Shown here piece after piece: positions 26,084 through 34,389 of a stretch of DNA of 64,000 nt (position 1 is the stretch's first letter; each line of letters begins with the position of its first letter). The notes under the pieces are model-generated. The model was given only the letters and a program-made list of their open reading frames with translations, made no database searches and was not told where the DNA came from. The position numbers and the translations under genes were made by a program. Origin of the DNA: Nocardia sp. SYP-A9097 (lineage in GTDB: Bacteria; Actinomycetota; Actinomycetes; Mycobacteriales; Mycobacteriaceae); contig NZ_WJIC01000018.1 in assembly GCF_009649815.1 (NCBI RefSeq), positions 62,001 through 126,000 of the forward strand, read 5' to 3'.

Positions 26084-26269
26084 TCAGCGTTGTTCGGACC
26101 TTCGCGGCCTCGCAACCAATTCACCACGACAATTCGGACAAATGTAATTCATTGTTCGGCCGCAGGGTTCGCAGAACGTGCACTCGAAGGAGCAGATGAC
26201 CGCCGGACCGTCCGCGGGCAATTCCACTGCTTCGCAACGTTCGCAACGCGTCCGCATCTCCAATGCCAT
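26084..26269 (-). CDS. DUF1272 small zinc-ribbon-like protein
   Basis: A 61-residue cysteine-rich protein. MALEMRTRCERCEAVELPADGPAVICSFECTFCEPC and MNYICPNCRGEL give eight cysteines in CxxC-like pairs, typical of DUF1272, which is expected to bind zinc. The ATG at 26269 follows a strong GGAGG; the longer open frame upstream lacks support. It is only about 40 bases upstream of the deacetylase gene on the same strand. Function unknown. Confidence 0.88.
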   Translation of the reverse strand: MALEMRTRCERCEAVELPADGPAVICSFECTFCEPCGRTMNYICPNCRGELVARPRRSEQR

Positions 26270-26445
26270 GTCGCACCTCCATGTTTCACTCTGCCGAACC
26301 CCGGCGCGCCGGCACCACGCGAGTGCTCCAGACTGTATCGGCCCAGTCACCTTGTCCGCCGGTAGCCAATCGGCGGCAATCGGGGGGTGCCCGGTACCGC
26401 TCCCCCTTGCGGTATCGGCCGTTTCGACTCGCAACAAGGAAGTAC

Positions 26446-27231
26446 ATGACCTACCCGAACAACCCGTATCCGCCGCAGCAGCCCGGATACGGCTATCCCC
26501 CACAGCAACCGCAACCTGGATACGGCGGCTACCCGCCCCAGGACGCGCAGCCCGGCTACGGCTATCCCCAGCAGCCCGCACAACCCGGCTACGCACAGCC
26601 CGGGTACCCGCAGCAACCGCCCGCACAGCCCGGATTCCCACCGCAGGGTGCCGCGCAGCCGGTCTACGACTATGCCCAACAGCCTTACGGCGCAGCACAA
26701 CCCGGCTATGGCGGCTACTCCCCCTACGGCGCGCCGCAGCTGCCGTACGCGAGCTGGGGTGCGCGGGTGGGCGCGTACCTGCTCGACATGCTGATGTTCT
26801 TCGTGCCCGCGATCATCCTTCAGGTGCTGGCCGGCACCGCCGGCTCGGATACGCCCGACTGCTCGTCCTACTACAACAACAACACCTACAGCTCGACCCA
26901 CAGCTATTCGGCGGGCTGCACCTCCGGTGGACTCAATGCGCTGGGCATCATCTGCGTGCTGCTGGCGTTCGCGCTCTTCGTGGGCGCCGTGCTCTTCCTG
27001 GTCTACCGCGAGGGCACCACCGGCCAGACACCGGGCAAGAAGATCGCCGGCATTCGCCTGGTGCGCGAATCCACCGGCCAGCCGGTGGGTTTCGGTCTCG
27101 CGCTCGGCCGCAAGATGCTGCACGCGGTGGACAGTTTCGCCTGCTACATCGGCTGGTTGATGCCGCTGTGGGACAGCAAGCGCCAGACGCTGGCCGACAA
27201 GATCGTCAACACCATCGTGGTGAAGGTCTAG
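26446..27231 (+). CDS. RDD-family membrane protein with PGYG-rich N-terminus
   Basis: A 261-residue membrane protein. Residues 1-100 are a cytosolic Pro/Gly/Tyr/Gln-rich domain with repeated QPGYG and YPPQ units. The RDD domain follows: SWGARVGAYLLDMLMFFVPAIILQVLA, a loop with two cysteines and a Ser/Tyr/Asn-rich stretch, LGIICVLLAFALFVGAVLFLVYREGTTGQTPGKKIAGIRLV, and a third hydrophobic stretch near FACYIGWLMPLWD. The ATG at 26446 has AAGGA at a good distance. RDD proteins have been linked to ion exchange, but no role can be assigned here. Confidence 0.87.
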   Translation: MTYPNNPYPPQQPGYGYPPQQPQPGYGGYPPQDAQPGYGYPQQPAQPGYAQPGYPQQPPAQPGFPPQGAAQPVYDYAQQPYGAAQPGYGGYSPYGAPQLPYASWGARVGAYLLDMLMFFVPAIILQVLAGTAGSDTPDCSSYYNNNTYSSTHSYSAGCTSGGLNALGIICVLLAFALFVGAVLFLVYREGTTGQTPGKKIAGIRLVRESTGQPVGFGLALGRKMLHAVDSFACYIGWLMPLWDSKRQTLADKIVNTIVVKV

Positions 27232-27251
27232 TCAGCCGGGTACGAAACAGT

Positions 27252-27282
27252 GTGGCCCGCAGCGGAATCCGCTGCGGGCCAC
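27252..27282. terminator. Bidirectional terminator between RDD gene and citA
   Basis: GTGGCCCGCAGCGGA and TCCGCTGCGGGCCAC form a perfect 15-bp inverted repeat around one base. It lies between converging genes. No long T-run follows, but the stem is very stable. Confidence 0.78.
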
Positions 27283-27325
27283 GAACTGTATGGGGGCGTT
27301 GCCTATTCGGCCGCGCGCGCCGGAA

Positions 27326-28465
27326 TCACTTGCGGATGACGGTGTCCCAGCCGACCACGGTCTCGGGCAGGCGGGGGGCCGGGCCGGTGTAGATGGCGGC
27401 CGGGCGGACCAGCTTGCCGAGCTGCTTCTGCTCGAGGATGTGCGCACACCAGCCGGCGGTGCGGCCACAGGTGAACATGGCGGGCATCATGTGCGCCGGC
27501 ACCTCGGCGAAGTCCAGGATGACCGCGGCCCAGAATTCGACATTGGTCTCGATGGCGCGGTCCGGGCGGCGCTCGCGCAGTTCGGCCAGGGCGGCCTGCT
27601 CGAGTGCGGCGGCGACCTCGTAGCGCGGGGCGGCCAGGCGCTTGGCGGTGGCGCGCAGCACGCGGGCACGCGGGTCCTCGGCCCGGTAGACCCGGTGCCC
27701 GAAGCCCATGAGCTTCTCCTTGCGGTCCAGGATCCCCTTGACCAGAGCCCGCGCGTCACCGGACTTCTCGACCGCTTCGATCATCGGCAGCACGCGGGCC
27801 GGGGCGCCGCCGTGCAGCGGGCCGGACATGGCGCCGATCGCACCCGACAGCGAGGCGGCGACATCGGCGCCGGTGGAGGCGATGACGCGGGCGGTGAAGG
27901 TGGAGGCGTTCATACCGTGCTCGGCGGCGGACACCCAGTAGGCGTCGATGGCCTCGGTGTGCTTGGGGTCCGGGTCACCCTTCCAGCGGGTCATGAACCG
28001 CTCGGTAATGGTGGTGCACTCGTCGATCTTCTTCTGCGGTACCGCGGGCTGGTAGATGCCGCGCGCCGACTGGGCGACATAGGACAGCGCCATGACCGAG
28101 GCACGCGCGAGATTGTCGCGGGCGGTGGCGTCGTCGATGTCCAGCAGCGGCTGGTAACCCCAGATGGGGGCGAGCATGGCGAGCCCGGCCTGTACGTCGA
28201 CGCGCACGTCGCCGGTGTGGATCGGCAGCGGGAACGGCTCGGCCGGCGGGAGGCCGTGCCCGAATTCACCGTCGACCAGGAGGGACCACACGTCACCGAA
28301 GGTGACCCGGTTCGCGACCAGGTCGTCGATGTCGACGCCGCGGTACCGGAGCGCGCCGCCATCCTTATCCGGTTCGGCGATATCGGTGGTGAATGCCACC
28401 ACGCCTTCTAGACCGCTGACGAAATCAGCTGGGATGACAGGGCTGGCCGCAGCGCTGGCAGTCAT
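27326..28465 (-). CDS. citA: Citrate synthase 2 (CitA-type)
   Basis: A 379-residue citrate/methylcitrate synthase-family enzyme. The active-site His in GPLHGGAPARVLPMIE, the His in LMGFGHRVYRAEDPRA and the Asp/Glu segment in AIETNVEFWAAVILD are present. The ATG at 28465 (MTASAAASPVIPADF) is preceded by AAGGAGAG. It corresponds to M. tuberculosis citA (Rv0889c), next to the pdxH-gltA2 cluster there as well. With gltA2 3 kb away it gives two citrate synthases in the window. The methylcitrate role of this subfamily is not excluded. Confidence 0.9.
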   Translation of the reverse strand: MTASAAASPVIPADFVSGLEGVVAFTTDIAEPDKDGGALRYRGVDIDDLVANRVTFGDVWSLLVDGEFGHGLPPAEPFPLPIHTGDVRVDVQAGLAMLAPIWGYQPLLDIDDATARDNLARASVMALSYVAQSARGIYQPAVPQKKIDECTTITERFMTRWKGDPDPKHTEAIDAYWVSAAEHGMNASTFTARVIASTGADVAASLSGAIGAMSGPLHGGAPARVLPMIEAVEKSGDARALVKGILDRKEKLMGFGHRVYRAEDPRARVLRATAKRLAAPRYEVAAALEQAALAELRERRPDRAIETNVEFWAAVILDFAEVPAHMMPAMFTCGRTAGWCAHILEQKQLGKLVRPAAIYTGPAPRLPETVVGWDTVIRK

Positions 28466-28566
28466 GTTGTGACTCTCCTTGCAAATCGGGCTGCCCGATC
28501 CATGGGCAGCCACGCCGATCACCTATGACCTTAACGCGCGCATTACTGCGGAGTAACGTCTGGCCC

Positions 28567-29292
28567 ATGTCCGACCAGGAGAATTACGCCACTTCCGACC
28601 TCGATATCGCGGCCCTGCGCGTGGAGTACGGAGTCGACGCCGGCGACAATCATCCGGGACCGGAGACCGACCTCGACGAGAGCTGGCTGGCGGACGGCTG
28701 GGAACCGTTGCTACGCAACTGGATCGAGCACGCCACCGGTGCCGGACTGACCGACGCCAATGCCATGGTGCTGTGCACCGTCGAGATCACCGAGTCGGGT
28801 CCGCGGCCGTCGTCGCGGAGCGTGCTCTGCAAAGGACTCTCGCCCGAGGGTGTGACTTTTTACACGAATTACGAATCGTTCAAGGGGCGGCAACTGACCG
28901 CGACACCGTATGCGTCGGCCACTTTCGTCTGGCCCGCGCTCGGGCGGCAGGTGACGGTGCGCGGTCCGGTGCGCCGGGTCACGCCGGAGACCACCGCGGT
29001 CTATTGGCAGTCCCGCCCGCGTGATTCGCAGCTCGGGGCGTGGGCCTCGCTGCAATCCCGGCCGATCGCCTCGCGCGAGGAGCTGGACCGCCAGCTCACC
29101 GCGGTGACCTCTCGTTTCGAGGGCGTCGATCCGATTCCGGTGCCGCCGCAGTGGGGTGGATTCCTGTTGCAGCCGGAGTACCTGGAGTTCTGGCAGGGCC
29201 GCCGCAGCCGCATGCACAATCGCATTCGCGTCATTCTGGAGCCGGGCAATACCGACACCGCGGCCATGAAGATCGAGCGTTTGCAGCCCTGA
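28567..29292 (+). CDS. pdxH: Pyridoxamine/pyridoxine 5'-phosphate oxidase PdxH
   Basis: A 241-residue FMN enzyme that makes pyridoxal 5'-phosphate by oxidising pyridoxamine or pyridoxine phosphate. FMN- and substrate-binding segments are SSRSVLCKGLSPEGVTFYTNYESFKGRQL, LGRQVTVRGPVRRV, RDSQLGAWAS and the C-terminal PEYLEFWQGRRSRMHNRIRVILE. The N-terminus includes LRVEYG as in the family. The ATG at 28567 is the internal start giving MSDQENYAT. It is divergent from citA with about 100 bases between. Confidence 0.93.
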   Translation: MSDQENYATSDLDIAALRVEYGVDAGDNHPGPETDLDESWLADGWEPLLRNWIEHATGAGLTDANAMVLCTVEITESGPRPSSRSVLCKGLSPEGVTFYTNYESFKGRQLTATPYASATFVWPALGRQVTVRGPVRRVTPETTAVYWQSRPRDSQLGAWASLQSRPIASREELDRQLTAVTSRFEGVDPIPVPPQWGGFLLQPEYLEFWQGRRSRMHNRIRVILEPGNTDTAAMKIERLQP

Positions 29293-29401
29293 CCAGCATG
29301 ATCGCAATACTTCGGCGCGTGGGTTTTCTCACGTCCGAATCATGGGACGACCGTGAATAAAGGCTAGTCACACAGCAATTCATCCCATTAATGTCACGGC
29401 G

Positions 29402-30682
29402 GTGAAGCTGCTCGCCGATATAACCCCCTTACGCAACGCCGATTACCGGAGGCTCTGGACCACCGGCATCGTCACGGTGATCGGCGCGCAGCTCTCGGTC
29501 GTAGCGGTGCCCAAGCAGCTGTACGACATCACGCACAGCTCCTCCTATGTCGGACTGGCCGGACTCTTCGGCCTGATTCCGCTCATCGTGTTCGGCCTGT
29601 GGGGCGGTGCGCTCGCCGATGTGATGGACCGGCGCAAACTGCTGCTGATCACCAGCGCCGGCACCGGGCTGACCGCGCTGGCCTTCTGGGGGCAGGCGGC
29701 GGCCGGACTGAACAATCCCTGGCTGATCCTGATTCTCTTCTCGGTACAGCAGGCGTTCTTCGCGGTGAATCAACCCGCGCGCAGTGCCATCTACCCGCGG
29801 CTACTGCCGGAAGATCAACTGCCCGCGGCCAATTCGCTGTCCATGACCGTCATGCAGTTCGGTGCGATCGCGGGACCCGTGGTGGCGGGCATGCTGATTC
29901 CGGTCAGCGGGCTCTCCACGCTGTACCTGCTGGACTCCATCGCACTGCTGGCCACCCTGTGGGCCACCTGGAAGTTGCCGCCGATCCCGCCCACCGGTGC
30001 GGCCCGGCGCGCTGGTCTGCGTGAGGTCCTGGACGGCTTCGTCTACCTGGCGACGCAGCGAATCCTGTTGGCGTCCTTCGCCGTAGACCTGGTCGCCATG
30101 GTCTTCGGTATGCCGCGCGCATTGTTCCCGCAGATCGCGCAGGACAGTTTCGGCGATACCGCGAGCAGTGGCCACGCCCTCGGCCTGCTGTTCGCGGCCA
30201 TGTCGGTGGGTGCGGTGCTGGGTGGCGTCTTCTCCGGCTGGCTGTCCCGAATTCGCCGGCAGGGCTTGGCCGTTGTGGTGCTGATCGTGCTGTGGGGTGT
30301 GGGCATGGTGGGCTTCGGCCTGGCGGTCGGCGCGGCCGGGCACAGCCTGAGCACGACGGTGGCGCTGTGGATCGCATTCGCGTCCTTGGCCTTCGGCGGT
30401 GCGGTCGACATGTTCTCGGCGGCCTTGCGCACCACAATGTTGCAGTCGGTGGCCACCGATGAAATGCGTGGCCGGTTGCAGGGCGTGTTCATCGTGGTGG
30501 TGGCGGGCGGACCCCGAATCGGTGATGTTGCACACGGTTTCGCGGCAGCGGCGGTGGGAACCGCGGCGGCGGCCGCGGGCGGTGGCGTGCTCGTGGTGAT
30601 CGGGATGGTGATCTCGGCGCTGGTCTTCCCGGCCTTCGTTCGCTACCGGGTGGCGCGGGCGCACGCCGAAGTTCCCGCCTGA
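29402..30682 (+). CDS. MFS transporter of the enterobactin-exporter (EntS/MFS_3) type
   Basis: A 426-residue 12-helix permease. The opening LRNADYRRLWTTGIVTVIGAQLSVVAVPKQLYDIT, the motif A-like GGALADVMDRRKLLL between helices 2 and 3, a SVQQAFFAVNQPARSAIYPRLLPEDQLPAANSL segment and GVFIVVVAGGPRIGDVAHG near helix 11 mark the MFS_3 group. EntS-like members export siderophores or drugs, but nothing here links it to a siderophore cluster. Start is GTG at 29402. Confidence 0.87.
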   Translation: MKLLADITPLRNADYRRLWTTGIVTVIGAQLSVVAVPKQLYDITHSSSYVGLAGLFGLIPLIVFGLWGGALADVMDRRKLLLITSAGTGLTALAFWGQAAAGLNNPWLILILFSVQQAFFAVNQPARSAIYPRLLPEDQLPAANSLSMTVMQFGAIAGPVVAGMLIPVSGLSTLYLLDSIALLATLWATWKLPPIPPTGAARRAGLREVLDGFVYLATQRILLASFAVDLVAMVFGMPRALFPQIAQDSFGDTASSGHALGLLFAAMSVGAVLGGVFSGWLSRIRRQGLAVVVLIVLWGVGMVGFGLAVGAAGHSLSTTVALWIAFASLAFGGAVDMFSAALRTTMLQSVATDEMRGRLQGVFIVVVAGGPRIGDVAHGFAAAAVGTAAAAAGGGVLVVIGMVISALVFPAFVRYRVARAHAEVPA

Positions 30683-30779
30683 GCATCCGATAAGAATTTT
30701 CCAAGGACTTCGCAAAGACAGCCCCCTAATTTCAAGTGCATCACCAGCACAGGACCTATCGGATGCACGGGGAAACATC

Positions 30780-31154
30780 ATGCTGAAGCCCTTCACGACC
30801 AAGGCCATCACCGCCACCATCGCCATGGCAGCCATCGGCTTCGCCGGACTCGTCGTTCCGGCCCAGGCGAACGCCTCCGGCACCACCTGGGGCGCGATCG
30901 CCGTCTCCGACGAGGGCAATTGGCATGCCTCCTGGAACTATTCGACCAAAGAGGACGCCAAGTCCGAGGCGCTGAACCGTTGCAACGGCCACAATTGCGA
31001 GGTGCTGGTGGCCTTCACCGACTGCGGTTCGATCAGCCATTCCCGCAGCCAGCACCAGTACGTCGGCCGCTACGGCGCGACCCGCGAGGAGGCCGAGGAC
31101 CGCGCTCGTGTGGCCTTCGATTCCGAGATAATCAAGACCGTTTGCAACGACTAG
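30780..31154 (+). CDS. Secreted DUF4189 protein
   Basis: A 124-residue exported protein. A signal peptide (MLKPFTTKAITATIAMAAIGFAGLVVPAQANA) precedes a DUF4189 domain: WGAIAVSDEGNWHASWNYSTKEDAKSEALNRCNGHNCEVLVAFTDCGS and a C-terminal VCND. Four cysteines (CNGHNC, DC, VC) probably form disulfides. DUF4189 proteins are secreted and of unknown function. The ATG at 30780 lacks a strong ribosome-binding site. A hairpin follows. Confidence 0.83.
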   Translation: MLKPFTTKAITATIAMAAIGFAGLVVPAQANASGTTWGAIAVSDEGNWHASWNYSTKEDAKSEALNRCNGHNCEVLVAFTDCGSISHSRSQHQYVGRYGATREEAEDRARVAFDSEIIKTVCND

Positions 31155-31172
31155 CGCGTAACCTGCGGGGCC

Positions 31173-31212
31173 ATCGGAGCGGTTCATGCTCATAGCGCAT
31201 GACCGCTCCGAT
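31173..31212 (+). terminator. Hairpin after the DUF4189 gene
   Basis: ATCGGAGCGGT and ACCGCTCCGAT pair over 11 bp, extended by CATGC / GCATG after a one-base bulge. No T-run follows. It lies 18 bases after the stop. Confidence 0.6.
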
Positions 31213-31357
31213 CCTCACATCGCGGCCATGTGACTGTGAGGTAGCAAAGGGACACCCTCGTTAGTCGGGCTTACCGGACAGCGACTAGCGTTGAAGCAAG
31301 CGCGTCGTGCGCCACCGCGCCGATGCCTATGGTTTCAAGCCTGAGAGGGATCCTTCC

Positions 31358-32671
31358 GTGCCCGCTGAGAACATCATCAACGTCGACGACGACGCCAAGC
31401 CGGTGCTTAGCTACCCCGGCGGTGAGTACCCGATGACCGTTGCCAAGGCCGTCGAGGGCAACGACGGGATCGACCTGGGCAAGCTGCTGGCCAGCACCGG
31501 GTACGTCACCTACGACCCCGGTTTCATGAACACCGCGTCGACCAAGTCGGCGATCACCTACATCGACGGTGAAGCCGGCATCCTGCGCTACCGCGGCTAC
31601 CCGATCGAGCAGCTGGCCGGTAAGTCGACCTTCATCGAGGTCAGCTACCTGCTCATCTACGGTGAGCTGCCGACCCAGGCCCAGCTCGACGACTTCACCG
31701 ACCGGATCCGCCGGCACACCCTGCTGCACGAGGATCTCAAGCGCTTCTTCGACGGCTTCCCGCGCAACGCGCACCCGATGCCGGTGCTGTCGTCCGCGGT
31801 GAACGCGCTCTCGGCCTACTACCAGGATTCGCTGGATCCCCGCGATCCCGAGCAGGTCGAGCTCTCCACCATTCGACTACTGGCCAAGCTGCCGACCATC
31901 GCGGCGTACGCCTACAAGAAGTCGGTCGGTCAGCCGTTCCTGTACCCGGACAACTCGCTGAGCCTGGTCGAGAACTTCCTGCGCATGACCTTCGGCTTCC
32001 CGGCCGAGCCGTACGAGGTCGACCCCGAGGTCGCCGCGGCGCTGGACATGCTGCTCATCCTGCACGCCGATCACGAGCAGAACTGCTCCACTTCGACTGT
32101 GCGCCTTGTCGGTTCGTCCGACGCCAACCTGTTCACCTCCGTCTCCGGCGGCATCAACGCGCTCTGGGGTCCGCTGCACGGCGGCGCCAACCAGGCCGTG
32201 CTGGAGATGCTGGACGAGATCAAGGCGAACGGCGGCGACGTCAAGGAGTTCGTCCGCAAGGTCAAGAACAAGGAAGACGGCGTGAAGCTCATGGGCTTCG
32301 GGCACCGCGTCTACCGCAACTACGACCCGCGCGCCGCCCTGGTCAAGAATGTCGCCGACACCATCCTGCAGAAGATCGGCGGCGACGATCAGCTGCTCGA
32401 TATCGCCAAGGCTCTGGAAGAGGCCGCGCTCACCGATGAGTACTTCATCGAGCGTCGCCTGTACCCGAACGTCGACTTCTACACCGGCGTCATCTACCGC
32501 GCCATGGGCTTCCCGACCCGCATGTTCACCGTGCTGTTCGCCATGGGCAGGCTGCCCGGCTGGATCGCGCACTGGCGCGAAATGCACAGCGAGCCTTTGA
32601 AGATCGGCCGTCCGCGCCAGATCTACACCGGCCACGCCGAGCGCGACTACCGCGGCATCACCGAGCGCTGA
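31358..32671 (+). CDS. gltA2: Citrate synthase GltA2
   Basis: A 437-residue type II (hexameric, long) citrate synthase condensing acetyl-CoA and oxaloacetate, the entry to the citric acid cycle. Catalytic His in LHGGANQAVLEML, the His in LMGFGHRVYRNYDPR and the Asp in YPNVDFYTGVIYRA are all present, with LHADHEQNCSTSTVRLVGSS in the middle. It is very close to Rv0896 of M. tuberculosis. Start is GTG at 31358 (VPAENIIN) with GAGAGGGA upstream; the open frame before that is not needed. Confidence 0.96.
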   Translation: MPAENIINVDDDAKPVLSYPGGEYPMTVAKAVEGNDGIDLGKLLASTGYVTYDPGFMNTASTKSAITYIDGEAGILRYRGYPIEQLAGKSTFIEVSYLLIYGELPTQAQLDDFTDRIRRHTLLHEDLKRFFDGFPRNAHPMPVLSSAVNALSAYYQDSLDPRDPEQVELSTIRLLAKLPTIAAYAYKKSVGQPFLYPDNSLSLVENFLRMTFGFPAEPYEVDPEVAAALDMLLILHADHEQNCSTSTVRLVGSSDANLFTSVSGGINALWGPLHGGANQAVLEMLDEIKANGGDVKEFVRKVKNKEDGVKLMGFGHRVYRNYDPRAALVKNVADTILQKIGGDDQLLDIAKALEEAALTDEYFIERRLYPNVDFYTGVIYRAMGFPTRMFTVLFAMGRLPGWIAHWREMHSEPLKIGRPRQIYTGHAERDYRGITER

Positions 32672-32697
32672 GCTGCTTCGCGTAGTTCCTGACATCG

Positions 32698-32730
32698 AAC
32701 CCGCCTCCGGCACAACGGAGGCGGGTTTCG
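32698..32730 (+). terminator. Terminator of gltA2
   Basis: AACCCGCCTCCG and CGGAGGCGGGTT make a perfect 12-bp stem with a 6-base loop, followed by TTCGTCAT. It begins 26 bases after the gltA2 stop. Confidence 0.83.
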
Positions 32731-32831
32731 TCATCTCGGAAGTCGTTCCCGCAGAGGGGTTTCGGCAGTGTACTGCGGTTGCAAGGACTTGTTAAGAAGA
32801 TCATCAGTACTGCCCGGCAAAGTAGTTCTTA

Positions 32832-33110
32832 CGAGATCGAGACGATCTCGACCGGGGGGACGTCACCGGGGAGGGTGACGGTGGTACCGGGGGGCGTCAC
32901 TGGGGAGGGTGGCGATTCGGAGGGGACGTCACCGGGGAGGGTGACAGAACTGGGGGGCCGCCACCGGGGGGTGGCGGAGTCGGGGGGACGGCGAGGCGCG
33001 GGGAGGCGCACCGCCGGGGGGATACAGGGGCGAGTGGCGTCACCCGAAGCAGTCGGGGGCGGGTGACGCCACCCGGGGGAAAACCGAATGCGCCGGGGGG
33101 CGGATTCATG
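32832..33110. repeat. Array of GC hairpins and G-runs in a gene-free gap
   Basis: Several separate inverted repeats follow one another: CGAGATCG/CGATCTCG (32832-32850), two copies of an identical 24-base unit with GTCACC/GGTGAC arms at 32856-32879 and 32922-32945, CCGCCACC/GGTGGCGG (32958-32977) and a 13-bp stem GTGGCGTCACCCG / CGGGTGACGCCAC (33034-33072). Between them lie at least five runs of five or six G. Third-position codon signal is absent on both strands, so I treat it as non-coding. It lies upstream of the Eis-like gene. Confidence 0.72.
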
Positions 33111-33123
33111 GGATGGTCGAGCC

Positions 33124-34329
33124 ATGGCACTTGCGAATGGCATTACCCTGCGTTCGGCCACCGAGAGCGACTTACCCGCCATTGTCGAGCTGGCCGAGGT
33201 CTGCTTCGGAATGCGCTACGACCAACCCGAGATCGACAATATGCCGGGCCTGTTCCCGACCGAGCGCGCGATCGTGGCGGTCGACGACGGGCAGATCGTG
33301 GGCCACACCGTGGACCGCACCATGACGGTCACCGTGCCCGGCGAGGCAACCATCCAGGCGTGTGGCGTCTCCGCCGTCACCGTCGCGCCCACACATCGGC
33401 GACGCGGCATTCTGCGGGCGCTCTACACCGAGCAGCACGCCCGCACCGAGGCCGAGGGCGTTCCGCTGACCATGTTCACCGCCAGCGAGGGCACCATCTA
33501 CGGCCGCTTCGGCTATGGTCCCGCCACCGCGGGAACCACGGTCACCATCGACCGCAAGCAGGCCGAATTCCGTTCCGGTACACCGGATCCCGGTGGCGTT
33601 CGGACCGCGAAACTCGCCGACTCGCACGACCATCTCCGTGAGGTGTACGACCGCTGGCGGCGGCTGGTCCCCGGCGCTCAGATCCGGCCGGAGGCCAATT
33701 GGAATATGTGGTTCGCCGACCCGGAGCGCTATCGCGACGGCGCGTCGACGCTCTTCGCGCTGACCCATCCGGACGGTTATGTGCTGTACCGGCGGCAGTG
33801 GGTCGAGCACGAGTCGATCGCCTCCGTGGCCGAGTTCCGCGCGGTCACCCCGGAGGCGCATATCGCGCTGTGGCGGGTGCTGCTCAGCCTCGATCTGCTG
33901 GACCGGCTGGAGGTGGACCTCACCGATGACGATCCGCTGCCGTGGCTGGTGACAAATCCGCGGCTGGTGCGTACCAAACACCGTTTCGACGGGCTGTGGG
34001 CGCGGATCATGGATGTGCCGCAGGCGCTCTCGGCGCGCACCTACCGCACCGACCTGGATCTCGTACTGGGCGTGGCGGATCCATTCCGGGACGCGGGTGG
34101 CACCTTCGCGCTGCGGGTCCGGGACGGTGTGGCCGAATGCGAGCCGACCGCTCGCCCGGCGGATCTCGAACTCGGTATCGATGTGCTGAGCAGCCTGTAC
34201 TTCGGCGCGCATCGGGCGCGAGTCTTCGCCTCCGCCAATCGAATTCACGCGAAGGACGCGGCCGTACTGCGCGCCTTCGACAGCGCTTTCGTCGGTGATC
34301 GTGATCCGGAGTTGGGCTGGTTCTTCTGA
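33124..34329 (+). CDS. Eis-family GNAT N-acetyltransferase
   Basis: A 401-residue two-GNAT plus sterol-carrier-like protein resembling M. tuberculosis Eis, which acetylates aminoglycosides and protein lysines using acetyl-CoA. The acetyl-CoA loop is VSAVTVAPTHRRRGILRALYTE (consensus V-x3-RxxGxG/A), TIYGRFGYGPA supplies the conserved Tyr, and the C-terminus ends in GWFF, giving the terminal Phe carboxylate that acts as general base in Eis. The ATG at 33124 (MALANGITLRSATESD) fits the family length of about 400. The gene is monocistronic and follows a hairpin array. Substrate unknown. Confidence 0.85.
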   Translation: MALANGITLRSATESDLPAIVELAEVCFGMRYDQPEIDNMPGLFPTERAIVAVDDGQIVGHTVDRTMTVTVPGEATIQACGVSAVTVAPTHRRRGILRALYTEQHARTEAEGVPLTMFTASEGTIYGRFGYGPATAGTTVTIDRKQAEFRSGTPDPGGVRTAKLADSHDHLREVYDRWRRLVPGAQIRPEANWNMWFADPERYRDGASTLFALTHPDGYVLYRRQWVEHESIASVAEFRAVTPEAHIALWRVLLSLDLLDRLEVDLTDDDPLPWLVTNPRLVRTKHRFDGLWARIMDVPQALSARTYRTDLDLVLGVADPFRDAGGTFALRVRDGVAECEPTARPADLELGIDVLSSLYFGAHRARVFASANRIHAKDAAVLRAFDSAFVGDRDPELGWFF

Positions 34330-34347
34330 GCCTCGGCGAAAACGGCT

Positions 34348-34373
34348 GGGCGGCACCGTATTCGGTGCCGCCC
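34348..34373. terminator. Bidirectional terminator
   Basis: GGGCGGCACCG and CGGTGCCGCCC form an 11-bp stem with loop TATT, between converging genes (Eis-like and lipoprotein). Confidence 0.75.
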
Positions 34374-34389
34374 CGCTCGTATCACGGTG

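Noticed and set aside
32779..33066. A 95-codon frame across the hairpin array with repeated GTSPGRVT.
   Set aside because: The repetition arises from the palindromic DNA units; no ribosome-binding site and no codon bias.
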